Positions 55,856 to 64,000 of a DNA stretch of 64,000 nt are shown here, piece by piece (the first letter of the stretch is position 1; each line of letters begins with the position of its first letter). The position numbers were made by a program, and so were the translations under genes. Source of the DNA: JBOFOR01 sp051659545 (GTDB lineage Bacteria; Bacillota; Clostridia; Peptostreptococcales; Peptostreptococcaceae); contig NZ_JBOFOR010000273.1 of NCBI RefSeq assembly GCF_051659545.1, forward strand, positions 1 to 64,000. The letters run 5' to 3'. Under the pieces are notes generated by a model. The model saw only the letters and a list, made by a program, of their open reading frames with translations, had not been told where the DNA came from and made no database searches.

Positions 55856-55930
55856 TAGTTTGTCCCCCCTAAAAGTATTATTAATAATATATATTTGATT
55901 CAGTGTTGCTTTATGAATAAATAAATAAAT

Positions 55931-55964
55931 AACACGCTAAAAATAATTAATATTTTAGCGTGTT
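55931..55964 (-). terminator. Terminator of the NlpC/P60 gene
   Basis: AACACGCTAAAA and TTTTAGCGTGTT form a 12-base stem around a 10-base AT-rich loop, just after the gene at 55980. Confidence 0.8.
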
Positions 55965-55979
55965 TAATATTCTATCTAT

Positions 55980-57137
55980 TTAAAATCGTCTTGCACCTTT
56001 GACTACACCAGACCAATAGTCTGTTGCTAAGTTACTTATTTTAACTTTATCTGGATTACTTGGTGTTCCACTACAGTGTATAAATTCATTAGATCCTACA
56101 TATATACCTACATGATTTACTACTCCATCTTTATCTGTATCAAAATATATTAAATCTCCAGGAGAAAAGTTTTCTCTTGATATCTCTTGCCCATGTTGTG
56201 CTTGACTTCTAGAAACTCTCGGTATATCTTTACCTTCAGCTTGTTTATATACATATTGTGTAAATCCAGAGCAGTCAAAACTATTTGGACCACTTTCACC
56301 CCACTTATAAGGAGTTCCTAAAAGTGAATATGCATAGCTTACAACCTCAGTTGATGAAGTTGGTGGTTTTGTTATATTACTATCATTTGATGAAGTATTT
56401 GTTACCTCTACTAAATAATTTCCACTAGCCCATCCTATTACTCCACTTGGTAGTTTTACTTTATACCATCCGTTACTAGACTTTTCTAACAAATCAACTA
56501 CCGTTCCATTATTAGCTTTAGATAGAACAGAGTAATTAGTTCCTGCTCCACTTCTAATATTTAGTGATGTTGTTGTTACTTTTGCTTTTTTATCTTTTAT
56601 AGTAACTGTTGGGTTTTGTGTTTCTGAAGAACCTTGATTTGGCGAATTAATATCTGATATGTAGCTTCCACTAGCCCATCCTACAAGTCCACTTGGTAAT
56701 TTTACTTTATACCATCCGTTACTAGACTTTTCTAATAAATCAACTACCGTTCCATTATTAACTTTAGATATAACAGAATAATTTGTTCCTGCTCCACTCC
56801 TTATGTTTAGCACACTTGTTGTTATTTTACCTTTTTTATTACTTATCTCTGTGATTTGAGAATTAGAATCGGCTTGTATTGATATATATTGTGCACTAAC
56901 CCATCCCACACTTCCATTTGGTAGTTTTATTTTATACCATCCATTACTTTTTTCTAGTACATCTACACATTTTCCCTTATTAATTTTACCAATTATTGAA
57001 TTATTAGTACTAGCTCCACTTCTTATGTTTAATGTACTTGCAGTTATTATTCCTTTTTCCATCGCATATGAATCTACAGAACTAAATGCTACTGCTACTG
57101 CACCTATTCCTAATGTGGCAATACACCTTTTAACCAT
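55980..57137 (-). CDS. Secreted triple-SH3b NlpC/P60 peptidoglycan hydrolase
   Basis: A signal peptide (about 1-25) is followed by three bacterial SH3 domains (about 28-88, 100-160, 185-245, each with LNIRSGA and GWV/GWA) and a C-terminal NlpC/P60 domain. The catalytic Cys is in FDCSGF, with His in VNHVGIYVG and in EFIHCSG. It should cut stem peptides, probably D-Glu to diamino acid. Repeats 2 and 3 are nearly identical in DNA. The frame begins upstream at TTG, but GGGGGG before the ATG at 57137 sets the start (385 aa). Confidence 0.93.
   Translation of the reverse strand: MVKRCIATLGIGAVAVAFSSVDSYAMEKGIITASTLNIRSGASTNNSIIGKINKGKCVDVLEKSNGWYKIKLPNGSVGWVSAQYISIQADSNSQITEISNKKGKITTSVLNIRSGAGTNYSVISKVNNGTVVDLLEKSSNGWYKVKLPSGLVGWASGSYISDINSPNQGSSETQNPTVTIKDKKAKVTTTSLNIRSGAGTNYSVLSKANNGTVVDLLEKSSNGWYKVKLPSGVIGWASGNYLVEVTNTSSNDSNITKPPTSSTEVVSYAYSLLGTPYKWGESGPNSFDCSGFTQYVYKQAEGKDIPRVSRSQAQHGQEISRENFSPGDLIYFDTDKDGVVNHVGIYVGSNEFIHCSGTPSNPDKVKISNLATDYWSGVVKGARRF
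56447..56816 (-). repeat. Near-identical SH3b coding repeats
   Basis: About 120 bases at 56447-56567 recur at 56696-56816 with few changes, 249 bases apart. They encode SH3 domains 3 and 2. The first SH3 copy is more diverged, so this is a recent internal duplication or conversion. Confidence 0.8.
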
Positions 57138-57256
57138 ATTGGTACCCCCCAATTTTTTCTATTTTTTGTCATTCTTCTTCATTTAGGTAAGTATAGTTTA
57201 ATAATATATTATTTAGCCTCTTATTGTAAACATATACGACAACATTGTATATAATT

Positions 57257-58021
57257 TTATATTTTTAATCTAGCTACTATAGGATAATGATCCGACATAT
57301 TTTTTATTAGTACTTCATAATCTAAAATTTCTATATTTTTAGATGTGAAAATGTAATCTATTCTTTCTAATCCTACTGCAAAAGTTAATATATTTGATTT
57401 TTCTAATTGTTTAGCTACATCTTTCAGTTCACTTTTATCTAGCGATATACTATCTTCGTTAAAATCTCCAACAACAATGTATGGTTCATTTCCTAGTTTT
57501 TTTATAAATTCTAATAGTTCTTCAAGTTGTATTTTTCTTTCTTTTTCTCCTAATCCTAAGTGTATATTTATTATATTTAAATTTCTACCATCTATTTTAA
57601 TTAAAGTATGTAACATTCCTCTCTGCTCTCTATCACTACTTAAATATATATGATTCTCACTTTTTATAGGATATTTTGAATATGTAACTAGTCCGTAATT
57701 TGAGCCTAATTCTACTACATTAGCTCCAAAGTGAGAATACATTTTTAATTCTTCTTTAAAACTACTAACTTGGAATCCTGCTTTAGCCGATTCATTGACC
57801 TCTTGTAAGCAAATTACATCTGCATTTAAAACTCTTAAAAAATCAATTATATCAAAAAGAGTTGGAAACATATCTTTATTTAACCCACTATGTATATTAT
57901 AACTAACTATTCTAATTTCTTTTTTAGGAGGATAAAATCTCATTTCTATAGTAAAACTTAAACTAAATGTAATTATTATGAAAATTATCATAAACATTTT
58001 CTTAATACGTATTTTAACCAT
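57257..58021 (-). CDS. Endonuclease/exonuclease/phosphatase-family protein
   Basis: The 254-aa protein has an N-terminal hydrophobic anchor (about 8-26), so it acts at or outside the membrane. Its EEP fold shows SYNIHSGLNKD, the metal Glu in CLQEVNE, GDFNEDS and the C-terminal SDHYP. The family includes phosphodiesterases of nucleic acids, inositol phosphates and lipids; the substrate cannot be chosen here. The ATG follows directly on GAGGAG, an unusually short spacing. Confidence 0.85.
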   Translation of the reverse strand: MVKIRIKKMFMIIFIIITFSLSFTIEMRFYPPKKEIRIVSYNIHSGLNKDMFPTLFDIIDFLRVLNADVICLQEVNESAKAGFQVSSFKEELKMYSHFGANVVELGSNYGLVTYSKYPIKSENHIYLSSDREQRGMLHTLIKIDGRNLNIINIHLGLGEKERKIQLEELLEFIKKLGNEPYIVVGDFNEDSISLDKSELKDVAKQLEKSNILTFAVGLERIDYIFTSKNIEILDYEVLIKNMSDHYPIVARLKI

Positions 58022-58066
58022 CTCCTCATTTAAGTTCTTTTATAGTATATGCTAAATTAAAAATTA

Positions 58067-58087
58067 AAGACGCGAATATCGCGTCTT
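58067..58087 (-). terminator. Terminator of the unknown 203-aa gene
   Basis: AAGACGCGA and TCGCGTCTT form a perfect nine-base stem with a three-base loop, followed on the minus strand by TTTAATTTTTAATT. Confidence 0.75.
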
Positions 58088-58095
58088 CATTTTTA

Positions 58096-58707
58096 TTATT
58101 TACTTTGTTTTTTTGAAATTTTTTCTTTCATTATATAGTTAATTACTCTCTTTCTTATATCCTCTGCTCCATCTTCATCTTCAACTTTTATATCTAATAA
58201 TCTTGCTATTGATCTCATGTCATTTCTAGTTTTAGATTGGTAGCTTTCTACTAAATCTTTTTTTATTTGCTCTGGCTCTAAAACATATTCTTCTTGCCCT
58301 CTTTTATATAAGTAATACTTTTTATTATAAGTATCTCTATTTGAATATATATGAGATGATACTTTTCTTAGTATTTGATTATACGAATTTTTTATATTGA
58401 CGTTTATCCCCAAATGTCTCGCAAACTTAACTAGTTCATTTTTTGATTTAAAAGCTTCTTCTCCTTTAATTATTTTTGCTACTGATGATATATTATCTTG
58501 ATATGCACCTTTTTTAATAACACTTGAATATACTCTATTGATCCCCATACCTTGACTAAATTTCTTTATATTTTCACCTATTACTTTATCAACATTTCCT
58601 TCAAAGTATTTTGAGACTCCTTTTTGAGATACATAGTTATCAAGTTCCTTTTGGGCCATATCTAGTATTATTTTTCTTAAATTATTCTTATATGATCTTT
58701 CATCCAC
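58096..58707 (-). CDS. Unknown lysine-rich helical protein
   Basis: The 203-aa protein is soluble, basic and mostly helical, without signal peptide or membrane segment. Around residues 90-120 and near the C-terminus (SIARLLDIKVEDEDGAEDIRKR) it has short helix-loop-helix segments recalling SAP-type nucleic-acid binding units, a weak resemblance. I do not recognise the family. The start is GTG, with GGGGGG seven bases upstream. Confidence 0.6.
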   Translation of the reverse strand: MDERSYKNNLRKIILDMAQKELDNYVSQKGVSKYFEGNVDKVIGENIKKFSQGMGINRVYSSVIKKGAYQDNISSVAKIIKGEEAFKSKNELVKFARHLGINVNIKNSYNQILRKVSSHIYSNRDTYNKKYYLYKRGQEEYVLEPEQIKKDLVESYQSKTRNDMRSIARLLDIKVEDEDGAEDIRKRVINYIMKEKISKKQSK

Positions 58708-58803
58708 GATACTTCCCCCCTTGGTTATTTATATTATATTCATTTTTTTATAAAATGTGAGTTACCTCCTTGGACAATTTTAATTTTATTTTATATTTGT
58801 ATG

Positions 58804-58905
58804 TATATCTTATTAGGGTATGGACATACTATTAAAGTAAAATCAAACATACTCAATCTCCCCCATTTAGACTTCTATTTGTTCCCCCAATAGAAGTCTT
58901 TTTTC
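58804..58905 (+). ncRNA. Candidate plus-strand small RNA
   Basis: A plus-strand TTGGAC (58770-58775) and TATATT (58792-58797), 16 bases apart, could start an RNA of about 100 nt. It would end at a good terminator, AGACTTCTATT with AATAGAAGTCT (58869-58899) followed by six T. It has no credible reading frame. No plus-strand gene upstream needs this terminator, which is the main reason to suspect an RNA. Confidence 0.35.
58869..58904 (+). terminator. Orphan plus-strand terminator
   Basis: An 11-base perfect stem with a nine-base loop is followed by a T-run. The nearest plus-strand gene is far upstream, so it is not explained by annotated genes. Confidence 0.75.
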
Positions 58906-58916
58906 TTTTAGCTAAA

Positions 58917-58944
58917 AAAAAATTAGCTTTTCAGCTAATTTTTT
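58917..58944 (-). terminator. Terminator of the tRNA-Leu/CopZ-like unit
   Basis: AAAAAATTAGCT and AGCTAATTTTTT form a 12-base stem with loop TTTC just past the gene end. Confidence 0.85.
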
Positions 58945-59156
58945 TATTCTATACCTTTTAATTCAAACCCTAATTCTTCAATTAAAGATTTTAACTCTTC
59001 CTCTTTTACTGACTCTTGCATGTCCACTACTGCATATTTATCTTCTAAGCTAATCTCTAAAACATTTACACCTTCTATATCTTCTGTTAATGCTGTTTTA
59101 AGATGATTTACACAATGTGCACAACTCATTCCTTCTACTAACAACTTTTTTTTCAT
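58944..59156 (-). CDS. CopZ-like heavy-metal-binding protein
   Basis: This is a single HMA domain of 70 aa. The metal motif GMSCAHC lies at about 9-15 (Cys12 and Cys15). Such proteins carry Cu(I), or another soft metal, to P-type ATPases or regulators; no such partner is adjacent. A longer frame runs upstream through the tRNA-Leu, but it is not real; AAAGGAGG before the ATG at 59156 sets the start. It may share a transcript with the tRNA-Leu. Confidence 0.92.
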   Translation of the reverse strand: MKKKLLVEGMSCAHCVNHLKTALTEDIEGVNVLEISLEDKYAVVDMQESVKEEELKSLIEELGFELKGIE

Positions 59157-59193
59157 ATACGATTCCTCCTTTATATACCCTGTTATATATAAT

Positions 59194-59280
59194 TGGTGCG
59201 GAAAGCGGGATTTGAACCCGCACGAGCATATACTCGCTACCCCCTCAAGATAGTGCGTCTGCCGATTCCGCCATTTCCGC
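59194..59280 (-). tRNA. tRNA-Leu (anticodon GAG)
   Basis: The acceptor GCGGAAA pairs with TTTCCGC, followed by ACCA encoded in the DNA. The anticodon stem CTATC/GGTAG holds loop TTGAGGG, giving GAG, which reads CUC and CUU. A long variable arm and GTTCAAATC in the T arm fit a class II leucine tRNA of 87 nt. The specifier of the leuS T-box in this window is CUU, readable by this tRNA. Confidence 0.94.
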
Positions 59281-59329
59281 ATATTTTCTTCTTAATATAA
59301 GAATAATTAAAATTTGTACTTTAGTCAAT

Positions 59330-59371
59330 AATAAATAAAGCGTCTAAATTTAATTAGACGCTTTATTTATT
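59330..59371 (-). terminator. Terminator of the peptide-binding-protein gene
   Basis: Eighteen-base perfect arms AATAAATAAAGCGTCTAA and its complement have a six-base loop. The arms overlap the stop codon at 59370. Confidence 0.85.
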
Positions 59372-60992
59372 ATTTAGTTTTAATCTTTAAATTTGATATA
59401 CCTTCATATACATCAAAATTATTTGGATAAATTTTACCTTCTAACCTTCTATTAGTAACAATATAATTGTCTCTAATTACTAAACTCACAAATAATACAT
59501 TATCATTTACATATCTTTGTATAGAATTATATATCTCTGTTGTTTGAGATGAAGAATATGAACTTAACAATGATGTTAAGTAATTACTAAGTTTTTCATC
59601 ACTATATCCACTACTTTCGATTATACTAGTAGCATCTGGAATACAAGATAATTCCCATCCAACTAATGCTAAATCATATTCTTTATTCTGCAATGCTTTA
59701 TTCATTTCATCAGGTTCTAATTCTTTAATTGTAGATTTTATTCCTATTGCCTCTAAATCTGTGCTAATTAAGTGTGCAGATTTTATTCTTTCTGTATTTT
59801 CTTTGTTTACAATTATATTTAAATTCATTTTAGAGATAATCTTTTTGATATCTTCTTCTTTTTCTTTAGTTTCTATGTTTTTGTTGTTTTTATTAGAATT
59901 AGCTTTATTTTGTGTTTCTGATTCCGTTGTAGGTTTTACTTTTTCTAAGTACTTTTTAGAATTTTCTTTGTTATAATCTATTGCTTTAATATCATTATTA
60001 TAATACTTAGAATTTAAGTTTAGAGGAAAATCAACTAAACTTGCATCACCCATATATCCCTCATCTAATATTTTTTGTCTATTTATACTCGCAGCTATAG
60101 CTTTTCTAAAGTTTACATCTTTCATATACGGATTATCATAGTTGAAAATTATACTTTCATAATCTCTGCCTTCATAGCTAGTTACATTAAATTCATTTTC
60201 ATAAAATTTACTTAAATCATTTAAAGATACATTTGCTATATCACTTCTAAGTGCAATAACCATAGATACTTGCGCTTCTTCATCTGGTACAACTTCTACA
60301 TTTATACCCTTTATATTATTCTCTATATCATCATAATAATCAGGATTTACACTTAAAACCATACCTTTTCTTTCTTCGTAATTCTCTATTTTATATGGTC
60401 CATTTCCAACTAAATTATTCTTATAATTGTTTATTTCTTCAGTATTTAAAGATTTTAACTTCTTTTCAGATACTATTGGAAAAATTAGTGTTTCTACTGA
60501 AAATGGGTATTTATTTTTAAATTTAATAGTAAATTCTTTATCATTTATAACTCTTATAGATTCAATGTTTTGAGCAAAAATACTATATGGACTATCTGAA
60601 TTTTTTTGAATCAAATCAACTGTAAATTTTACATCATCTGATATTATAGAAGTTCCATCATGCCATTTAGCATCTTTTAGTTTAATATTTAAATTCATTC
60701 CATCTTGGTCTATTTGATATTCATCTACTAATTGTGGTACTACATTATAATTTTGGTCTATAGTAAATAATCCATCATACAATAAATTCATTATATATCC
60801 AACTGACTCATCTTTGTTTAATACAGGGTTTAAAGATTTTGGATTTACCATAGTTAAATTTATATGGTCTGATTTTATGCCACTTGTTGTAGTTTGCGTT
60901 TCATTCTTTACACTCTTCTCTTCTTCTCCCCTACATCCAACTGTTATAATGGCTATAACTAGAATAATAGTTAGAAATTTAATTTTTTTCAT
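59370..60992 (-). CDS. Solitary oligopeptide-binding lipoprotein (OppA/SBP family 5)
   Basis: The 540-aa protein has a lipoprotein signal with lipobox VGC (about 18-20) and a family-5 solute-binding fold (INLTMVNPKSLNPVLN near the start, AKWHDGTSIISDDVKF, NLVGNGPYKI). A low-complexity Asn/Lys/Glu insertion lies at about 355-385. No permease or ATPase genes are adjacent, so it either joins a transporter encoded elsewhere or has a sensing role. It follows the transglycosylase gene directly, with no gap. Confidence 0.88.
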   Translation of the reverse strand: MKKIKFLTIILVIAIITVGCRGEEEKSVKNETQTTTSGIKSDHINLTMVNPKSLNPVLNKDESVGYIMNLLYDGLFTIDQNYNVVPQLVDEYQIDQDGMNLNIKLKDAKWHDGTSIISDDVKFTVDLIQKNSDSPYSIFAQNIESIRVINDKEFTIKFKNKYPFSVETLIFPIVSEKKLKSLNTEEINNYKNNLVGNGPYKIENYEERKGMVLSVNPDYYDDIENNIKGINVEVVPDEEAQVSMVIALRSDIANVSLNDLSKFYENEFNVTSYEGRDYESIIFNYDNPYMKDVNFRKAIAASINRQKILDEGYMGDASLVDFPLNLNSKYYNNDIKAIDYNKENSKKYLEKVKPTTESETQNKANSNKNNKNIETKEKEEDIKKIISKMNLNIIVNKENTERIKSAHLISTDLEAIGIKSTIKELEPDEMNKALQNKEYDLALVGWELSCIPDATSIIESSGYSDEKLSNYLTSLLSSYSSSQTTEIYNSIQRYVNDNVLFVSLVIRDNYIVTNRRLEGKIYPNNFDVYEGISNLKIKTK

Positions 60993-61549
60993 TAGTTTTT
61001 TCCTTTCTCGCTATATATCTTATTATACATTTCATAATTTTTATTTACTTTTTGTACATAGTTTGAAGTTTCTTGAAATGGTATACTATGTAAATTTTCT
61101 CCATCTCTACTATAATCTTTATTATCTAGCCATTTTCTTACATTTCCCGAACCACCATTATATGCCGCTATCACTAAATTTTTGTCTCCAAACTCTTTGT
61201 ACAGTTTATTTAAATACCAACATCCAATTCTTATGTTTATCTCTGGGTCAAAAATATCAATTGTTCCTAAGTTTAATTCTTCAATAGCCCAATTTCTAGT
61301 TATATCACTTATTTGCATTAATCCTTTTGCACCCTTATTTGAAACTGCATTTTTTTTAAATTTACTCTCTGCTTTCATAATACTATATACCAAATTTTTA
61401 TCTACATTAAATTCATTAGAGTACTTTATTACTTGTTCTGAATATTTTTTAGGATACATTATTTTATCTATTATTTTAGTCTCACTAAAAAATGTACCAA
61501 ATAGGATTATGATAATAGCTAAAATTAAAAAATTTTTTTTCTTAACCAC
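60992..61549 (-). CDS. Lytic transglycosylase (SLT family)
   Basis: The 185-aa protein has an N-terminal anchor (about 7-22) and a compact SLT domain with catalytic Glu61 (in AESKF), GLMQI and AAYNGGSGNVRKWL. It cleaves the glycan strands of peptidoglycan. The start is GTG with AAGGAG upstream, overlapping the coaE end by eight bases. It is followed at once by the peptide-binding lipoprotein gene. Confidence 0.93.
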   Translation of the reverse strand: MVKKKNFLILAIIIILFGTFFSETKIIDKIMYPKKYSEQVIKYSNEFNVDKNLVYSIMKAESKFKKNAVSNKGAKGLMQISDITRNWAIEELNLGTIDIFDPEINIRIGCWYLNKLYKEFGDKNLVIAAYNGGSGNVRKWLDNKDYSRDGENLHSIPFQETSNYVQKVNKNYEMYNKIYSEKGKN

Positions 61550-62144
61550 ACCAGTTCTCCTTTATATACAGTATAAAATTATTAGCTTTTTCTTTTAATT
61601 CTTTTATTGTTCCTGAATTATCTATTATGTAATCTGCATATTTAGATTTTTCGTCTTGATTCATTTGTGAATTTACTCTGCTTAAAGCTTCTTCAATAGA
61701 ACAATTATCCCTTGTTATTATTCTTTTTATTTGTACATTTTCTTTGCATGTTACAACTAATAATTTATCAATTATGTCTATGTAATTTCCTTCTACCAGT
61801 AATGCTCCATCTATTACAACTATTTTTTTTCTTATTGTTTTTAGTTCATTTGTTTTTGATATTATATTCTCTTTTATTTTAGGATGAGTTAAATTATTTA
61901 AAGCAATAAGTTTTTTATTATTGTTAAATACTATATTTCCTAATGCTTTTCTATTTAGAGTCCCATCAATATTTTTTATTTCTTCTCCAAAATATTGAAA
62001 AACTGAATTCAATACTTTTTTATCTTCAAATATCTGTCTAGATATAACATCTGCATCTATTATATCTATGTTATATTCTTTAAATATACTTGAAAGACAA
62101 CTTTTTCCACAACCTATATTACCTGTTAGTCCTAATATTAACAT
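61542..62144 (-). CDS. coaE: Dephospho-CoA kinase
   Basis: CoaE phosphorylates dephospho-CoA, the last step of CoA synthesis. The P-loop GNIGCGKS (about 8-15) and the family segments DADVISRQI and HPKI are present. The length of 200 aa is normal. GGTGATG precedes the ATG. It lies nine bases after polA, a common order. Confidence 0.95.
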   Translation of the reverse strand: MLILGLTGNIGCGKSCLSSIFKEYNIDIIDADVISRQIFEDKKVLNSVFQYFGEEIKNIDGTLNRKALGNIVFNNNKKLIALNNLTHPKIKENIISKTNELKTIRKKIVVIDGALLVEGNYIDIIDKLLVVTCKENVQIKRIITRDNCSIEEALSRVNSQMNQDEKSKYADYIIDNSGTIKELKEKANNFILYIKENWCG

Positions 62145-62152
62145 TTCATCAC

Positions 62153-64000
62153 CTACTTCGTTTCATACCAAGAGTTACCTGTATTTAAATCTACATCTAA
62201 ATTCACATCCATAATAACTGCATTTTCCATTTCTTCTTTAACTATCTTTTGTACTAATTCTATTTCATCATCTACAGCTTCAACAATAAGTTCATCGTGA
62301 ACTTGAAGTATAAGCTTTGACTTAAGATTTTTTTCTTCTAACTTTTTATATACATTTACCATAGCTATTTTAATTATATCTGCTGCACTACCTTGAATAG
62401 GTGCATTCATAGCAGCTCTTTTTCCTGCATTTCTCATCATAAAGTTACTAGAATTTATCTCTGGTATATATCTTCTTCTATTTAGTATAGTCGTTACATA
62501 TCCATTCTCAGTAGCACTTTCTATAACTTCATCCATAAATACTTTTATTTTATTATATTTATTGAAGTAATTTTCTATATATTCTTTTGCCTGTCTTACT
62601 GGTATATGTAAATCCTCTGATAATCCAAAGTCACTTTTACCATATACAATACCAAAGTTAACTGCCTTGGCATCACTTCTTTGCTTATTCGTTACTTGTT
62701 TTAAATCTACTTCAAATATTTGAGATGCTGTTTTAGTATGTATATCTTCATTGTTTTCAAAAGCTTCTAACATAGTTTCATCTTGACTCATGTGAGCAAG
62801 TACCCTAAGCTCTACTTGTGAATAATCCGCATCCACCAATTTACAGTGTTCATCTGATATAAATACTTTTCTTATATTTCTTCCCATTTCTAATTTAACA
62901 GGTATATTTTGAAGATTTGGTTCTGTAGAAGAAATTCTTCCTGTTGTAGTTATAGTTTGGTTAAAAGATGAATGTATTCTATTACTAATAGGATTTACTA
63001 TTGATAATAAGCCTTCAACATAAGTTGAATTCAACTTTACTATTTGTCTATACTCTGTTATTTTATCAATTATTGGACTTTGATCTCTTAATTTATCTAA
63101 TACTTCTGCATTAGTAGAGTAGCCAGTCTTAGTTTTCTTAACTACTGGTAATTGCAATTTCTCAAATAGTATTACTCCCAACTGTTTTGGAGAGTTTATA
63201 TTAAATTCTTCTCCAGCCATTTCATAAATTTCTTTTTCTAAAGTTTTTATTTTTATCCTAAATTCTTCTCCTAGTTCATTTAACTTTTCTTTGTCTACCT
63301 TTATACCTTCAAACTCCATTTCTCCTAAAACTTCCACTAAAGGCATTTCTATATGATAAAATAAGCCGTCTATTTCCATTTCATTTAGATCATCTTCCAT
63401 AATAGGCATTACTCTATAAACTGTATTTAGTATTTCACTAATATACTGGCTTAACTCTTCAAATTCTAAGTCTTCATATTTTTTAGTTTTTACTCCCTTG
63501 CCTAATAGTTCTTCTTCTGACTTAACCTTTTGAGTTAAATATTTCATAGCTATTGCACTACATTCATAAGAAGTTGATGAAGTAGAATCTATCAAGTATT
63601 CAGCTATTGTAATATCAAAGTTTATATTTTCTAATTTTATGTTGTAAGGTCTTAATGCTAAATAGTCGTCCTTTAAATTATATCCAAATTTCTTTATTTC
63701 ATTGCTTCTAAGTACATTTTCAAATTTAGACAATTGTTCCTCTTTTATGTAGTATATGTCCTCACCATTTAAACTTATGAACATATACATAATATTTTTA
63801 TCAAGTATATTTCCATGTTTTCTTACCGTCTTAATGATAATTTTTTTGTTTTCTTCTATGTTTTTTATTAGTTCATCTACATTCTCTAGTTCTTTTATAT
63901 TAACTTCTATCGCTTTAGATTCACTTTCTTTACCACCATCTAAATTTGCTATTCTTGTCATTAAACTTGTAAATCCTAAGTATTTAAATTCTTCTATAAT
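62153..64000 (-). CDS. polA: DNA polymerase I, 5' end beyond the window
   Basis: The frame is open to the window edge at 64000, so the N-terminal 5'-3' exonuclease lies outside. Residues seen cover the middle 3'-5'-exonuclease-like domain and the whole polymerase domain: motif A DYSQVELRVLAH, motif B RSDAKAVNFGIVYG, and motif C VHDELIVE. The exonuclease domain lacks an obvious DEDD set, as in many Firmicute PolA proteins, so proofreading may be absent. The ATG at 63961 is internal, not the start. Confidence 0.96.
   Translation of the reverse strand: MIEEFKYLGFTSLMTRIANLDGGKESESKAIEVNIKELENVDELIKNIEENKKIIIKTVRKHGNILDKNIMYMFISLNGEDIYYIKEEQLSKFENVLRSNEIKKFGYNLKDDYLALRPYNIKLENINFDITIAEYLIDSTSSTSYECSAIAMKYLTQKVKSEEELLGKGVKTKKYEDLEFEELSQYISEILNTVYRVMPIMEDDLNEMEIDGLFYHIEMPLVEVLGEMEFEGIKVDKEKLNELGEEFRIKIKTLEKEIYEMAGEEFNINSPKQLGVILFEKLQLPVVKKTKTGYSTNAEVLDKLRDQSPIIDKITEYRQIVKLNSTYVEGLLSIVNPISNRIHSSFNQTITTTGRISSTEPNLQNIPVKLEMGRNIRKVFISDEHCKLVDADYSQVELRVLAHMSQDETMLEAFENNEDIHTKTASQIFEVDLKQVTNKQRSDAKAVNFGIVYGKSDFGLSEDLHIPVRQAKEYIENYFNKYNKIKVFMDEVIESATENGYVTTILNRRRYIPEINSSNFMMRNAGKRAAMNAPIQGSAADIIKIAMVNVYKKLEEKNLKSKLILQVHDELIVEAVDDEIELVQKIVKEEMENAVIMDVNLDVDLNTGNSWYETK

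Noticed and set aside
58944..59282. 112-residue protein reading through the tRNA-Leu
   Set aside because: Its first 42 codons are the tRNA-Leu read as protein. The ribosome binding site before 59156 defines a normal 70-aa HMA protein.
1..64000. CRISPR array, prophage, insertion sequence or rRNA operon
   Set aside because: No regularly spaced repeats, transposase, integrase, phage structural genes or rRNA blocks were seen on either strand.

Overview
The window is a low-GC, AT-rich chromosomal segment of a Firmicute. Clostridia-type Shine-Dalgarno sequences (AGGAGG, GGGGGG), a selenocysteine apparatus, an Rnf complex, a CopZ-like protein, a flavodiiron protein and the gene order rnf-maf-radC-mre-min-rodA-mgsA point to an anaerobic clostridium. 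The order recalls Clostridioides and its relatives, so Peptostreptococcaceae is the best guess; the genus cannot be fixed from sequence alone. No phage, transposon, integrase, rRNA or CRISPR array is visible. Most genes lie on the minus strand.

Region 1 (1-9.2 kb): the end of an unknown protein, tRNA-Sec, a 3D-domain cell-wall protein behind WalR-like boxes, a rhodanese, ung, a NusG-II protein divergent from apbE, and selB, selA and selD. selD is itself a selenoprotein: it reads through an in-frame TGA followed by a SECIS hairpin.

Region 2 (9.2-17.9 kb): comEA and a DacF-type carboxypeptidase, then a tight four-gene minus-strand cassette. It encodes a coiled-coil protein with a GrpE-like C-terminus, a lidless Hsp70, a HEAT-like helical-repeat protein and an MBL/beta-CASP (RNase-type) protein. 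This is the best candidate here for an undescribed system.

Region 3 (17.9-30.6 kb): serine and threonine deamination genes (sdaAA, sdaAB, ilvA) with ridA, which clears their reactive enamine/imine products. Then leuS with a complete T-box leader (specifier CUU), rsfS-yqeK-nadD, recX with a possible 27-residue peptide gene, two small membrane proteins, rnz and a CoA-disulfide reductase.

Region 4 (30.6-39.1 kb): yhbY, obg, rpmA, prp, rplU with a leader and promoter, an RNase G/E, a radical-SAM pair, and a flavodiiron protein.

Region 5 (39.1-54.8 kb): envelope, shape and energy genes: mgsA, rodA, minE-minD-minC, a very large class B PBP, mreD-mreC-mreB, radC, maf, and rnfCDGEAB. The ApbE at 3.5 kb probably attaches FMN to RnfG and RnfD.

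Region 6 (54.8-64 kb): a SPOR protein, an SH3b/NlpC-P60 hydrolase, an EEP-family phosphodiesterase, an unknown protein, a possible small RNA, a CopZ-like protein behind tRNA-Leu(GAG), a solitary peptide-binding lipoprotein, a lytic transglycosylase, coaE, and polA running off the window edge.
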